A DNA stretch of 64,000 bases from Aestuariimicrobium kwangyangense DSM 21549 (GCF_000421525.1 NZ_ATXE01000001.1:434001-498000), one strand, 5' to 3'; shown: positions 15,496 to 24,087, counted from the first letter of the stretch. Made by a program: numbers and translations. The notes: a model not told the origin generated them from the sequence alone.

Positions 15496-16581
15496 TCGGG
15501 GAGGCTGCGGGCCCGAGCCCGTGGGGTGTGACCGACCTCTCAGGCCGACCACCCACAGCCCACCAGCGAGGGCCACGGCCGCCAGCGCCCAGCCCCACCT
15601 GCTGGTGTCGGGGACCGGCAGAGGACGTCCCGCCAGGGATCCGATCAGTTCAACCGCTGTCACCGACGCCACCGCGACGGCAGACCCGATCGAGAGCACC
15701 AGCAGGGCGATGTTGACCCGCCGACGGCCTCGGGTGTCCGCGGCTGTGTAGACGCGCAGCATCAGGTGGGCGTTGACCGAGTCGCCCAGGGTCATGGCGG
15801 CGGCGAAGGCAATCGGGAACGCGAGCAGGGTCACGGCCGGGGCTCCCGCCAGCGACAGCCCTGCGGTCAGCATCAGCACCGCAATCGTGGAGGCCGTGTC
15901 GAATCCGAGCCCGAACAACAGCCCGAACAGGTAGACATGCCCCGCGTGGCGCACCCGCGACAGCGGCGCCGACAGCGCGCGCGACCACCATCCCGACAGA
16001 GCCGCCTGAGGGTGGCTGTGACCGGGGTGGTCGTCGCTGCCGGTGGCCGGGTGAGGCTCCCGGGCACTCAGGGCGCGGACGAGGAGCGGGACGTTGGCGG
16101 CCGCGACTGCGACCAGGTACAGGGACGAGACGCCCGCACCGATCGACCCGAGCACCATCGCCAGGATCGTCCGTTCGTCGACGGCCGAGCGCACCCAGTG
16201 TGAACCGAGCACCACGGCGACCCCGGCAACCATCACCACCGTGGAGTGACCGAGGCTGAACGCCAGGCCCACCCCGCGGGGGTTGCGGCCCTCGCCGAGC
16301 AGTTTGCGGGTCGAGCCGTCGATCATCGAGAGGTGGTCGGCGTCGATGGCGTGCAGCAGTCCCCGTGTCCAGGCGAAGACCACGCCGCCCAGGGCCAGTC
16401 CACCGGCCAGATGGCCTGCCACCACCAGCGCGAGGGCAAGCAGGTGCAGGCCGCCCACGATGCACACCGTCAGGCAGCGGACCCTTCCCGGGCCCGGCCC
16501 CACGAGGCGCGTCCTCCCGCGGGAGCGACCGGGACGGGCCCCGGAAGGGTCCGACCGCTGGGTCACCTGCTGACGTCTCAC
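15493..16581 (-). CDS. NiCoT-family nickel/cobalt transporter
   Basis: A 362-aa polytopic membrane protein with about eight hydrophobic segments. The NiCoT signature LHAIDADHL (HX4DH) lies in the second helix region, followed by NPRGVGLAFSLGHSTVVM and GLGFDTASTIAVLM. A cytoplasmic His-rich stretch (DDHPGHSHP) sits between the two halves. Family members import Ni2+ or Co2+ with high affinity, for urease, hydrogenase or cobalamin enzymes; no such enzyme lies nearby. GTG 16581 is chosen because TACCGT lies 6 bases upstream; GTG 16566 is an alternative. Confidence 0.88.
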   Translation of the reverse strand: MRRQQVTQRSDPSGARPGRSRGRTRLVGPGPGRVRCLTVCIVGGLHLLALALVVAGHLAGGLALGGVVFAWTRGLLHAIDADHLSMIDGSTRKLLGEGRNPRGVGLAFSLGHSTVVMVAGVAVVLGSHWVRSAVDERTILAMVLGSIGAGVSSLYLVAVAAANVPLLVRALSAREPHPATGSDDHPGHSHPQAALSGWWSRALSAPLSRVRHAGHVYLFGLLFGLGFDTASTIAVLMLTAGLSLAGAPAVTLLAFPIAFAAAMTLGDSVNAHLMLRVYTAADTRGRRRVNIALLVLSIGSAVAVASVTAVELIGSLAGRPLPVPDTSRWGWALAAVALAGGLWVVGLRGRSHPTGSGPQPPR

Positions 16582-16587
16582 CCGTCC

Positions 16588-16593
16588 ACGGTA
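16588..16593 (-). promoter_or_regulatory. -10 box TACCGT, leaderless start of the NiCoT gene
   Basis: TACCGT on the minus strand precedes GTG 16581 by 6 bases and lies back to back with the endonuclease IV promoter 52 bases away. Confidence 0.5.
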
Positions 16594-16644
16594 TGCCGGT
16601 CGACCCTCGCGCACACCGCCGTCCGTCGTGTCGGTGCGCTGTTC

Positions 16645-16650
16645 TAGGCT
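16645..16650 (+). promoter_or_regulatory. -10 box TAGGCT, leaderless start of nfo
   Basis: TAGGCT is followed by a 6-base spacer and the ATG at 16657; no ribosome-binding site can fit in between. Confidence 0.65.
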
Positions 16651-16656
16651 GGCGGC

Positions 16657-17457
16657 ATGCCCACACCCATCCGCATCGGAGCCCATGTCGACAACCTCGA
16701 TCCCGTGGCCGAGGCGCAGGCCCGCGGAGCGCAACTGTCCCAGTTCTTCCTGGGTGACCCGCAGAGTTGGCGTGCCCCGAAGCTCGCCTTCCCGGCCGGG
16801 GCGGTGGCGCTGAAGCAGTCGGCCCAGGAGGCCGGGGTCGAGTTGTTCGTGCACGCCCCCTACGTGATGAACGTGGCGTCGACGAACAACCGCATCCGCA
16901 TCCCCTCGCGCAAACTGCTGCAGCAGACGGTGACCGGGGCCGCCGAGGTGGGGGCCACCGGTGTCATCGTGCACGGCGGGCACGTCACCGCAGCCGAGGA
17001 GCCCGAGGTCGGCTTCGAGAACTGGCGCAAGTGCATCGACGGTCTCGACCTGCCGATCCCGATCTTCATCGAGAACACGGCCGGCGGCGGCAATGCGATG
17101 GCCCGCAAACTGGAACGCATCGACCAGCTCTGGTCTGCCATCGAAGGCTCGGCCAACGCCGATCGGGTCGGATTCTGCCTCGACACCTGCCACGCCCACG
17201 CCGGCGGCGAGCAGCTGGTGGGCCTGGTCGAGCGGGTGCTGGCCATCACGGGACGCATCGATCTCGTGCACTGCAACGACTCCCGCGACGCCTTCGACTC
17301 GGGAGCCGACCGCCACACCAACCTGGGCGCCGGCCACGCCGACGCCGAGGGGATCGCTGAGGTGGTACGGCTGGCGCAGGCGCCGGTGGTGCTCGAGACG
17401 CCCGGTGGGGCCGACCAGCACCTGCTCGACATCGCCTGGCTGCTCGAACGGCTCTGA
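16657..17457 (+). CDS. nfo: Endonuclease IV (AP endonuclease)
   Basis: A 266-aa TIM-barrel AP endonuclease. Metal-binding motifs are seen in order: IGAHVDN at the N terminus, VHAPYVMNVAS, GVIVHGGHVT, FIENTAGGGN, GFCLDTCHAHAGG, LVHCNDSRDAFDSGADRH and the final VVLETPGG. It cuts DNA 5' to abasic sites in base-excision repair using a three-zinc centre. Length is normal for the family. It is transcribed divergently from the nickel/cobalt transporter from a leaderless promoter. Confidence 0.95.
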   Translation: MPTPIRIGAHVDNLDPVAEAQARGAQLSQFFLGDPQSWRAPKLAFPAGAVALKQSAQEAGVELFVHAPYVMNVASTNNRIRIPSRKLLQQTVTGAAEVGATGVIVHGGHVTAAEEPEVGFENWRKCIDGLDLPIPIFIENTAGGGNAMARKLERIDQLWSAIEGSANADRVGFCLDTCHAHAGGEQLVGLVERVLAITGRIDLVHCNDSRDAFDSGADRHTNLGAGHADAEGIAEVVRLAQAPVVLETPGGADQHLLDIAWLLERL

Positions 17458-17553
17458 GGGGCGCTGCACCCCTGACGGACTGGTCTCGTCCCATCGGGTG
17501 AGAACGTCGACAACAATGCCCTGACTAGGCGACCCGCGCCGCCGTGGCCCCAG

Positions 17554-17559
17554 TAGGCT
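17554..17559 (+). promoter_or_regulatory. -10 box TAGGCT for the acyl-CoA synthetase gene
   Basis: TAGGCT lies 23 bases before the TTG start, and AGGAGG (17573-17578) lies between them, so this mRNA has a short leader with a Shine-Dalgarno site. Confidence 0.5.
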
Positions 17560-17582
17560 GGCTGCAGACCCAAGGAGGAGCC

Positions 17583-19421
17583 TTGACCAGCGCGCTCGAC
17601 CTGATCACCACCGATCACCTGTGGCAGTTGTTCGACACAGCGGCCGACCAGCATGCGGATCGTCTCGCGACCCGCGTGAAGCGGGGAGGGGTCTGGGACG
17701 ACCTCACCTACGGCCAGTTGCGCGACCTCGCCCGCTCGGTGGCACGGGCGCTCGTCAGGCAGGGCATCGGGGTGGGTGACCGGGTCGCCCTGTTCGCCCC
17801 CAACCTGCCGGAGTGGACGGCCATCGATCTCGCCGTGAACCTGGCCGGGGCAGTGCTGGTGCCGCTCTATGCGACCTCGACCCCTGAGCAGATCAGCCAC
17901 ATCGTGGGGGACTCAGGTGCCCGTCTGATGGTCATCGGCGGTGAGAAGGAGGCCGGCCGGGTGCTCGCCTCGCGCGACCAGATCAACGCCGAGTGGCCGG
18001 TGATCAGCATCGACGGCCAGGTGCGAGACGGCATCATCGGCCTGCGCGGGTGGCTCGACGCCGAGACCCCGGACGAACGAACCGAGGGCGACGCCGAACT
18101 CGACCGGCGGGTGGCCGAGGCCAGGGCCGATGACCTGACCGCCATCGTCTACACCTCGGGCACCACGGGCGACCCCAAGGGGGTCATGCTCACCCACGGG
18201 GGAATGGTGGCCCAGTGCCGGGCAGTGGGCGACCTGTTCGAGTTCAGCCCCGAGGACCACTCCTTGTCCTTCCTGCCCCTGAGCCATGCGTTGGAACGCG
18301 CGTGGCAGTTCATCGTGATCGCGTACGGCTGCCGCAACACCTACTGCCCGAACCCACGCGAGGTCGCCGGCATGCTGACCGAGGTTCGTCCGACCCTGCT
18401 GGTCAGCGTGCCCAAGTTGTACGAGACCGTCTACCGCGTGGCGCACGAGAAGGCCGACGTCTCGCCTGTGAAGCAGACCGTCTTCTCGTGGGCCGTGCGG
18501 GTGGGCGGACAGATGCAGCACTCCTACCGCAAGGGCCGCCGGCCCTCGATCGTGTGGCGGGCCCAGCTGGGGCTGGCCGACAAGCTGGTGCTCAAGAACA
18601 TCCGAGACGCGATGGGCGGCACCAAGACGGTGCTGGCCTGTGGGGGCGCTCCGTTGCGCCGTGAGGTCGAGGAGTTCTTCTCGGCCGCCGGCATGCCGAT
18701 CTTCACCGGGTACGGGCTGACCGAGGCGTCGCCGCTGGTCAGCTTCAACTCCCCGAGCGCCTTCAAGGTGTCGTCGGCCGGCCGCGTGATGGGCGGCGGG
18801 GAGTTGCGCATCGGCGCCGAGTCGGAGGTGCTCTACCGGGGACCCAACCTGATGGCCGGGTACTGGAACCAGCCCGAGGCCACCGCGCAGGTGATCGACG
18901 AAGCGGGCTGGCTGCACACCGGTGACGCCGGCTATGTCGACGGTGACGGATTCCTGTTCATCACCGACCGCATCAAGGACATCATCGTCACGCTGGGCGG
19001 CAAGAACGTCGCCCCCCAGCCGATCGAGGGTCTGGTGCTGGCCGACCCGCTGTTCGAGCACGCCGTGCTGATCGGTGAGGGACGACCCACCCTGACCATG
19101 CTGGTGCGGCCGTCACTGCCCCACCTGGAGGAACTGGCCGAGAAGTTGCAGCTGCCGAAAGGCAGCCCCGCCGACCTGGTCAACCACCCTGCGGTGGTCG
19201 AGGAGTTCAAGGCGAGGGTGGCGGCCCTGACCGCCAAGCTGCCCAGCCATGAGCAGATCCGCGACCTGCGCGCCTCCATCGAGGAGTTCACCATGGACAA
19301 CGGGCTGCTGACCCCCACCCTGAAGGTGCGCCGCCGCGAGGTCGAGAAGAAGTTCTCGAATCTGATCGACGAGATGTACGCCAGGATCGCCGAGTTCCGC
19401 AAGCACCGCTCCGTCGAGTGA
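17583..19421 (+). CDS. Long-chain acyl-CoA synthetase / AMP-dependent ligase
   Basis: A 612-aa ANL-superfamily ligase of the FadD15-like type. Adenylate motifs: TAIVYTSGTTGDPKGVML (P-loop A3), GYGLTEASPL (A5), WLHTGDAGYVDGDG (A7) and ITDRIKDIIVTLGGKNVAP (hinge plus A8). It activates fatty acids to acyl-CoA through an acyl-AMP. A TTG start is chosen because AAGGAGGAG lies immediately upstream; TAGGCT at 17554-17559 is the likely -10 box, giving a short leader rather than a leaderless mRNA. It could feed acyl-CoA to membrane and the nearby proposed ether-lipid synthesis, which is inference. Confidence 0.92.
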   Translation: MTSALDLITTDHLWQLFDTAADQHADRLATRVKRGGVWDDLTYGQLRDLARSVARALVRQGIGVGDRVALFAPNLPEWTAIDLAVNLAGAVLVPLYATSTPEQISHIVGDSGARLMVIGGEKEAGRVLASRDQINAEWPVISIDGQVRDGIIGLRGWLDAETPDERTEGDAELDRRVAEARADDLTAIVYTSGTTGDPKGVMLTHGGMVAQCRAVGDLFEFSPEDHSLSFLPLSHALERAWQFIVIAYGCRNTYCPNPREVAGMLTEVRPTLLVSVPKLYETVYRVAHEKADVSPVKQTVFSWAVRVGGQMQHSYRKGRRPSIVWRAQLGLADKLVLKNIRDAMGGTKTVLACGGAPLRREVEEFFSAAGMPIFTGYGLTEASPLVSFNSPSAFKVSSAGRVMGGGELRIGAESEVLYRGPNLMAGYWNQPEATAQVIDEAGWLHTGDAGYVDGDGFLFITDRIKDIIVTLGGKNVAPQPIEGLVLADPLFEHAVLIGEGRPTLTMLVRPSLPHLEELAEKLQLPKGSPADLVNHPAVVEEFKARVAALTAKLPSHEQIRDLRASIEEFTMDNGLLTPTLKVRRREVEKKFSNLIDEMYARIAEFRKHRSVE

Positions 19422-19427
19422 CCCCAC

Positions 19428-19452
19428 GGCTCGTCCCGACGGGGGACGAGCC
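19428..19452. terminator. Bidirectional terminator hairpin
   Basis: GGCTCGTCCC (19428-19437) and GGGACGAGCC (19443-19452) form a perfect 10-bp stem with a 5-base loop, between the convergent acyl-CoA synthetase and NagZ-like genes. Confidence 0.8.
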
Positions 19453-19475
19453 ACGGACGCCCCGGCACGCTCAGC

Positions 19476-21200
19476 TCAGAGCTTGGCCTGCCACTTCTCG
19501 GTCCACACGAGATCGTTCGGCGTGCCCTTGAACTGCGATCTGCCCTCGAGCTTGTCGAGCGTGGCCCGGACATTCGCCTCGTTGGGGTGGTAGGCGTTGA
19601 TGTAGGCCTTCACCATGGTCGCGTCGTGAAGGTGGGTGGTGAAGTTGTGACTCACCATGAACGTCGGCACCTCCCACACGTACCAGGGGCACTCGTTGCT
19701 CATCGCCGTCTTCCACTGGATGCGGTAGTTGTTCTGCGCCCCGTAACCGATCACCTCGGCCAGGATCAGGGCCGCGTCCACCTCGTCGCGATACTTCAGG
19801 GTCGGACCCTTCACCCGGGTGGTGCCGTCGTTGATGGTCACCTCGTACCCGCGCTCGGTCAGCAGGCGCACGTAGAGGTCGAGCATGTCGGCCTCGCCAC
19901 CCCCGGTGATGCCCCCGACCTCACCGGTCAGGTGGTAGATGCGCACCCGCCTGTGGTCGGTGGGGTTGAGCGGTAGCTGGTCGAGGGTGTTCTTGACCAG
20001 GGTGATGCCGAGGTCCGCCGCCTCTGCCTGCATCCGCAGGTGCTCCTCGCAGCCCACCACCTCGAGGTCAGCCGGGGTGCGCAGCAGGGTGCCGGAGGCC
20101 TTCTTCTCGTGCAGGCGCAGCTTGGCCTTCAGCCCCAGAATGCGCCGGTTGGCGTCATCCAGTCGCTCCTGGGTGATCACACCCTTCTCGACCCCCGCCT
20201 TCATGAAGGCGAAGTCCTCCTCGAGGTTGTTGAAGAACAGGAAGGCGTCACAGCCGGCCGCGATCGACAGCGGGACGTAGTCCTCGCGACGCATCGCCGA
20301 GGTCATGCCGAGCATGTGCGAGGCATCGGTGATGACGGCCCCGTTGAAACCCAGCTGGGTCTTGAGCAGCCCGGTGAGCAGTTCCGGCGCGAGCGTGGCC
20401 GGCATGATCTCGGCATCGCTCAACGCGGGGTTCAGCTTCTGCGAGTAGTACGGCAGCGCGATGTGGCCCGCCATGACCATCTCGACACCGTTGGCGATGT
20501 GGGCCTGGTAGACGCGACCGAAGGTCTCGTCCCAACGCTCGGGTGACAGTTCGTTGACACCGAGGACGAGGTGCTGGTCGCGCTCCTCGGTGCCGTCGCC
20601 GGGGAAGTGCTTGATCGCGGTGAGGATGCCCGACTCGCGCTGGCCCTCGACGAAGGGGATCGTGTACCGGATGACGTCGTCGGCGGTGGTGCCGTAGGCG
20701 CGGGTGTTCACGATCGTGTTGCGCCAGTTCTCGAGGATGTCGACGCACGGATCGAAGTTCAGGTTGGCGCCGATCGCGTGCATCTCCCGTCCGGACACGT
20801 AGCCGGCATTGCGGGCCACCTCGACCGAACCGGTGGCCTCGGTCTGCGCTCCGGAGGCGATGTAGGTGCCATCCTTCATCGCCCCGTTGCCGCCCGAGTC
20901 ACAGTTGGCGGCGATCAGCAGCGGCACCTTGGAGGCCTGCTGCAGGCGGTTCAGCAGCGCCTGCACCTGGTCGGAGGTACCGCCGTGATACCGGGCGATG
21001 CCCACGTGGAACTTCTCGATGATCTGTTCGGCGGTGTAGGGATTGCCCGAGAAGGCGTCCTCGCCGAAGAAGAACAGGTTGGTGAACAGTTGACCGACCT
21101 GCTCGTCCAGGCTGAGGCCGGCCAGGGTCTCCTCCACCCAGGCGACCTGGTCCTCGTCCAGGCTGTAGGGGGCGGCTTTGAGGTCGACGAGTTCGGCCAT
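19476..21200 (-). CDS. Glycoside hydrolase family 3, NagZ-like beta-N-acetylglucosaminidase
   Basis: A 574-aa GH3 enzyme without signal peptide. The NagZ-type motif AIKHFPGDG (Lys197-Gly203) with a following His, and AVITDASHMLGM with the probable nucleophile Asp292, identify the N-terminal barrel. About 230 further residues form a second domain beyond the usual 340-residue NagZ core. NagZ-type enzymes cut GlcNAc from muropeptides in cell-wall recycling, and some act as phosphorylases. ATG 21200 follows the HAD-hydrolase stop by 2 bases, so the two are one operon. Substrate is probable, not proven. Confidence 0.82.
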   Translation of the reverse strand: MAELVDLKAAPYSLDEDQVAWVEETLAGLSLDEQVGQLFTNLFFFGEDAFSGNPYTAEQIIEKFHVGIARYHGGTSDQVQALLNRLQQASKVPLLIAANCDSGGNGAMKDGTYIASGAQTEATGSVEVARNAGYVSGREMHAIGANLNFDPCVDILENWRNTIVNTRAYGTTADDVIRYTIPFVEGQRESGILTAIKHFPGDGTEERDQHLVLGVNELSPERWDETFGRVYQAHIANGVEMVMAGHIALPYYSQKLNPALSDAEIMPATLAPELLTGLLKTQLGFNGAVITDASHMLGMTSAMRREDYVPLSIAAGCDAFLFFNNLEEDFAFMKAGVEKGVITQERLDDANRRILGLKAKLRLHEKKASGTLLRTPADLEVVGCEEHLRMQAEAADLGITLVKNTLDQLPLNPTDHRRVRIYHLTGEVGGITGGGEADMLDLYVRLLTERGYEVTINDGTTRVKGPTLKYRDEVDAALILAEVIGYGAQNNYRIQWKTAMSNECPWYVWEVPTFMVSHNFTTHLHDATMVKAYINAYHPNEANVRATLDKLEGRSQFKGTPNDLVWTEKWQAKL

Positions 21201-21202
21201 GA

Positions 21203-22141
21203 TCACTTCACTTTCGGCATTGGTACGGTCCGGTTGCCGGAGATGGTCTCCCACGGCACGTGGTCGGGCAGCTTGCTGGTGAACTCCGCGATCAGCTGCC
21301 GCTGGTAGTCGCCGGCGTAGGTACCGGCGAGGAATCGGGGCAGGGCCTCGGCGGTGAACCGGGCCCAGGACTGCTTCTCGTCGCCGGGAAGGATGGGGTA
21401 GTAGAGACAGCCGACCTTGTCGGCGGCGTCGCGGTCACCGGGGGCGTCGCCGATGAGCAGGATCTTGTCGTCGTCGTACTTGCCCTTGGCCGCGTACTCC
21501 ACGTGGTCGGCCTTCGAACCCATCTCCTGGCCCGCGATGACCTTCACGTACTGGGCGATGCCGTGGGCGTTCCACTCGTACTCGAGGGCATGCAGGGGTG
21601 TCGCAGAGACGGTCATGCAGTCGACCTCGGCCTGCATGGCGAGCATGGCTTCACGCACCCCGGGAAAGGGGCCACACCCGTGCACCATGTCGGCGATGGC
21701 GGCGTTGACCGCGTTGCCCCAGGTGACGGCCCGGTCGATGGTCTCGGAGGGCTGGTCGGCCTGGTACCTGAGGATGCCGGTGTCGGAGAGGGGGTACCCC
21801 TCGGCCTCGATGAAGTCGGTGAGTTCTGGGTAGTGGGGGATCGTGACCCCACGCTCGGCCACCTCGACGCGGTCGCGCAGCAGGTCGAGCACCTGCTTGA
21901 GCGCCAGCCAGCGGTTCAGCCCGCGGGTGACCGAACCGAGGTTGACGAACAGGGCCGTCTCGCGCGCCAGCGTCGAGACGGGCTGCAGGTCCCAGTGCTT
22001 GATGTAGCAGGGGGTGAAACACTCCTGGTGCTTGATGTCCATGGCGTCCATGGCGCACCCGTCGGAGTCGATCCCCACGAAGAACCGGCGCGTGGGGACG
22101 AAGTCGACGAGCGGCTGGGCGGCCTCCGGATGCTGGCTCAC
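21203..22141 (-). CDS. HAD-superfamily hydrolase
   Basis: A 312-aa HAD protein. Motif I is GIDSDGCAMDAM near the N terminus (DxDG), and motif IV is ILLIGDAPGDRDAA near the C terminus; a large helical cap fills the region between. Such enzymes usually remove phosphate from small molecules. GTG 22141 is chosen since GGAGG lies 5 bases upstream; the ATG at 22177 lacks such a site. It immediately precedes the NagZ-like gene, so a phosphorylated amino sugar or muropeptide product is a reasonable guess but unproven. Confidence 0.8.
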   Translation of the reverse strand: MSQHPEAAQPLVDFVPTRRFFVGIDSDGCAMDAMDIKHQECFTPCYIKHWDLQPVSTLARETALFVNLGSVTRGLNRWLALKQVLDLLRDRVEVAERGVTIPHYPELTDFIEAEGYPLSDTGILRYQADQPSETIDRAVTWGNAVNAAIADMVHGCGPFPGVREAMLAMQAEVDCMTVSATPLHALEYEWNAHGIAQYVKVIAGQEMGSKADHVEYAAKGKYDDDKILLIGDAPGDRDAADKVGCLYYPILPGDEKQSWARFTAEALPRFLAGTYAGDYQRQLIAEFTSKLPDHVPWETISGNRTVPMPKVK

Positions 22142-22206
22142 GAGTCCTCCGTGTCGTCGGATGGTGGATGAGTCCATCGTCGTCCCGACACCCCGTGCGC
22201 GGGCAT

Positions 22207-22226
22207 GTTTGCCAAGGTTTGCCAGG
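22207..22226 (-). promoter_or_regulatory. Paired TGGCAAAC direct repeats upstream of the HAD-NagZ operon
   Basis: On the minus strand the two words CTGGCAAACC and TTGGCAAACA lie end to end, a period of exactly 10 bp, about 65 bases before the HAD start codon. One-turn spacing suggests a regulator binding one face of the helix. The protein is unknown. Confidence 0.5.
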
Positions 22227-22267
22227 GGCACCAGCCGTCCGCTCCCGGACCAACCGGCCGGGGACGA

Positions 22268-22302
22268 CACCGCGCCCCCCGCTCGGAGCGGGGGGCGCGG
22301 TG
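22268..22302. terminator. Strong hairpin after the TM2-domain gene
   Basis: A perfect 16-bp GC-rich stem (22268-22283 with 22287-22302) closes a 3-base loop, 52 bases beyond the TM2 gene stop on the minus strand. There is no U-tract. Confidence 0.85.
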
Positions 22303-22354
22303 GATGGGCCAGGGTGAGGGCCAGTCGACGTGTCAGGGAGCCTGACGGTCCGGG

Positions 22355-23530
22355 TCAGCGAAGGGGACGTCCCTGTGCGTCCTTGGGGTTGCCCGTCAAC
22401 ATCAGGATGCCGTCGACCAGACCCCAGATCGCCCCGATGCCGAAGGTGACGATGGTGACGGCCAACTGCGCGATGCCCAGGCCGGTGTGGCCGGTGTAGA
22501 AGCGGCCGACACCGAGCCAACCGAGCAGGATCTGCAGGATGCCGGCGGTGGTCTTCTGCTTGTCGGAGAACGGCAGACCCGAGACCGGATCGATGCCGTA
22601 GGGGGCGTTGGGGTTGGTGCCGTAGGGCACCATCCCGCCCTGCTGGTAGCCGTAGGCCGCGTACGGGTCGGCGGAGTAGCCGCCCTGGGCCGGGTTGGTG
22701 TCGCCGTACACGTAGTTCTGGGCGCTCTGCTGGGAGGTCGGGTCGGCGTACTGGTTCTGCGAGTACTGATCCTGCCCGTACTGGCCCTGCCCGTACTGGC
22801 CCTGCGAGTACTGGCCCTGCGAGTACTGGCCCTGCGAGTACTGGCCCTGCCGCCCGTACTGGCCCTGCCCGTACTGAGCCTGACTGGGGTACTGGGCTTG
22901 GCCGTACTGGTTCTGGCCGTACTGGTTCTGGCCGTACTGGTTCTGGGGATCGGCGCTGGACTGGGGGTAGGGGTTCGCGCTGGACTGGGGGTAGGGGTTC
23001 GCGCTGGCCTGCGGGTAAGGATCACCAGCGGGCTGCGCATACGTCTGCTGATAGCCCGACTGACCCCATCCGGACTCGCCCGTGGCGGAGGGCTGGCTGC
23101 TGGCAGACGGCTGCGTCCAGGGCTGGGAGGCTGATGGCTGGCTGCTGGCCGACGGCTGCGTCCAGGGTTGGGAGGCGGAGGGCTGGCTGCTTGCGGAAGG
23201 CTGCGTCCAGGGCTGCGAGGCGGAGGGCTGGCTGCTGGCGGACGGCTGAGTCCAGGGCTGGTCCGCCGGTGCCGCGGGGGCAGGAGTGGGCTGAGGGGCG
23301 GACGGCTGCCACGGCTGGTCGGTCTGCGGAGCGGAGGGAGCACTGTGTGCTGCGTCACTGGGGGCGGACTGCTGATCCGCGTCCGAGGTGGTGCTCTCGG
23401 CCGCGCTGTCGTCGGTCGCGGGCTCGTCCACCTGGTTCAGTGAGGACCCGTTCCAGAGGCTCTCGTCCGAGGTCTGGGGCGCCCAAGGATTGGGTTCCCC
23501 CTGCTGCTGGTTCTGCCAGTCGTTGCTCAT
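22355..23530 (-). CDS. TM2-domain membrane protein with long Pro/Gln/Ser repeat region
   Basis: A 391-aa protein. Residues ~1-310 are low complexity: repeats of PWTQPSASSQPSASQ (about four), then NPYPQSSA units, then many QYGQ/QYSQ units with no charged residues. The C-terminal ~70 residues form a TM2 domain, KTTAGILQILLGWLGVGRFY-TG followed by FGIGAIWGLVDGILML, two membrane helices joined by a tight turn. TM2 proteins have no settled function; in actinobacteria such Pro/Gln-rich tails often face the cytoplasm. ATG 23530 has AAAGGG upstream and a TAGGCT -10 box at 23561-23566 (minus strand). A hairpin terminator follows. Confidence 0.85.
   Translation of the reverse strand: MSNDWQNQQQGEPNPWAPQTSDESLWNGSSLNQVDEPATDDSAAESTTSDADQQSAPSDAAHSAPSAPQTDQPWQPSAPQPTPAPAAPADQPWTQPSASSQPSASQPWTQPSASSQPSASQPWTQPSASSQPSASQPWTQPSASSQPSATGESGWGQSGYQQTYAQPAGDPYPQASANPYPQSSANPYPQSSADPQNQYGQNQYGQNQYGQAQYPSQAQYGQGQYGRQGQYSQGQYSQGQYSQGQYGQGQYGQDQYSQNQYADPTSQQSAQNYVYGDTNPAQGGYSADPYAAYGYQQGGMVPYGTNPNAPYGIDPVSGLPFSDKQKTTAGILQILLGWLGVGRFYTGHTGLGIAQLAVTIVTFGIGAIWGLVDGILMLTGNPKDAQGRPLR
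22740..23270 (-). repeat. Coding tandem repeats in the TM2 gene
   Basis: Three nested in-frame repeat families: about 45-bp units encoding WTQPSASSQPSASQP (roughly 23080-23270), 24-bp units encoding NPYPQSSA (roughly 22940-23030), and 15-bp units encoding (N/G)QY(G/S)Q (roughly 22740-22940). Unit boundaries are approximate. Such arrays are prone to length change. Confidence 0.8.
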
Positions 23531-23560
23531 CGTCTGCCCTTTCACTGAGCTGTCGCGCCA

Positions 23561-23566
23561 AGCCTA
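23561..23566 (-). promoter_or_regulatory. -10 box TAGGCT for the TM2 gene
   Basis: TAGGCT on the minus strand lies 30 bases before ATG 23530, leaving room for the AAAGGG ribosome-binding site. Confidence 0.5.
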
Positions 23567-23646
23567 GGGCCGAGCGCGGTCCAGGGGCAGGGGCAATCCC
23601 TGCTGTCAAGGGTGCGCTCGGGACCTTCCCCTGCTGTGATGGGCAC

Positions 23647-24027
23647 ATGGGACTTCGGGACTTCCTGGCCAACAAGGTGATGCCACAGGGTGGCGTCACC
23701 GTTGACGAGGCATTGGCCCTGCTCAGCAAGGGCGGGGTGCTCGTCGACGTGCGCACCCTCGACGAGTACGTCGCCGGTCACGCTCCCGGAGCCAAGCTGG
23801 TCGACCCCAAGGAGTTGGCCGCCGACGCGTTCGGTGCCGTGCATGCAGGCAATCCACTGGCAGAGCCCGAGGGCACGTTCGTGCTCATCTGCGACTCGGG
23901 GCTGCGCTCGGGACACCTGGTGGCGAAGGTACGCGAGCAGGGGCTGAACGCGGAGTTCGTCGAGGGTGGCCTGAGGGCCTGGCGTGCTGCTGGGCAGTTC
24001 CTGCTCCCGGGACCTCCTCGCCGCTGA
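23647..24027 (+). CDS. Single-domain rhodanese-like protein
   Basis: A 126-aa rhodanese homology domain: VTVDEALALL, VLVDVRTLDEYVAGHAPGA, and the active-site loop LICDSGLRSGH with Cys82 in the catalytic position, then FVEGGLRAWRAAG. Family members carry sulfane sulfur on this cysteine, in thiosulfate:cyanide sulfur transfer or persulfide handling. No signal peptide. ATG 23647 starts the domain; TGTGAT 6 bases upstream is a weak leaderless-type -10 candidate. The next gene, thrC, has its own promoter. Confidence 0.88.
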   Translation: MGLRDFLANKVMPQGGVTVDEALALLSKGGVLVDVRTLDEYVAGHAPGAKLVDPKELAADAFGAVHAGNPLAEPEGTFVLICDSGLRSGHLVAKVREQGLNAEFVEGGLRAWRAAGQFLLPGPPRR

Positions 24028-24075
24028 GCGCTGACTGCCCCGTGGGAGCGGGCCGCCCCCTGCTCGGCGCGCAAC

Positions 24076-24081
24076 TAGGCT
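24076..24081 (+). promoter_or_regulatory. -10 box TAGGCT, leaderless start of thrC
   Basis: TAGGCT is followed by 6 bases and GTG 24088, with no room for a Shine-Dalgarno site. Confidence 0.65.
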
Positions 24082-24087
24082 TGTCGC

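Noticed and set aside
17457-17473. Terminator hairpin after nfo
   Set aside because: Only a 5-bp AGGGG/CCCCT stem; too weak to list.
22740-23270. CRISPR array
   Set aside because: The repeats are contiguous, in frame and translated; there are no unique spacers.
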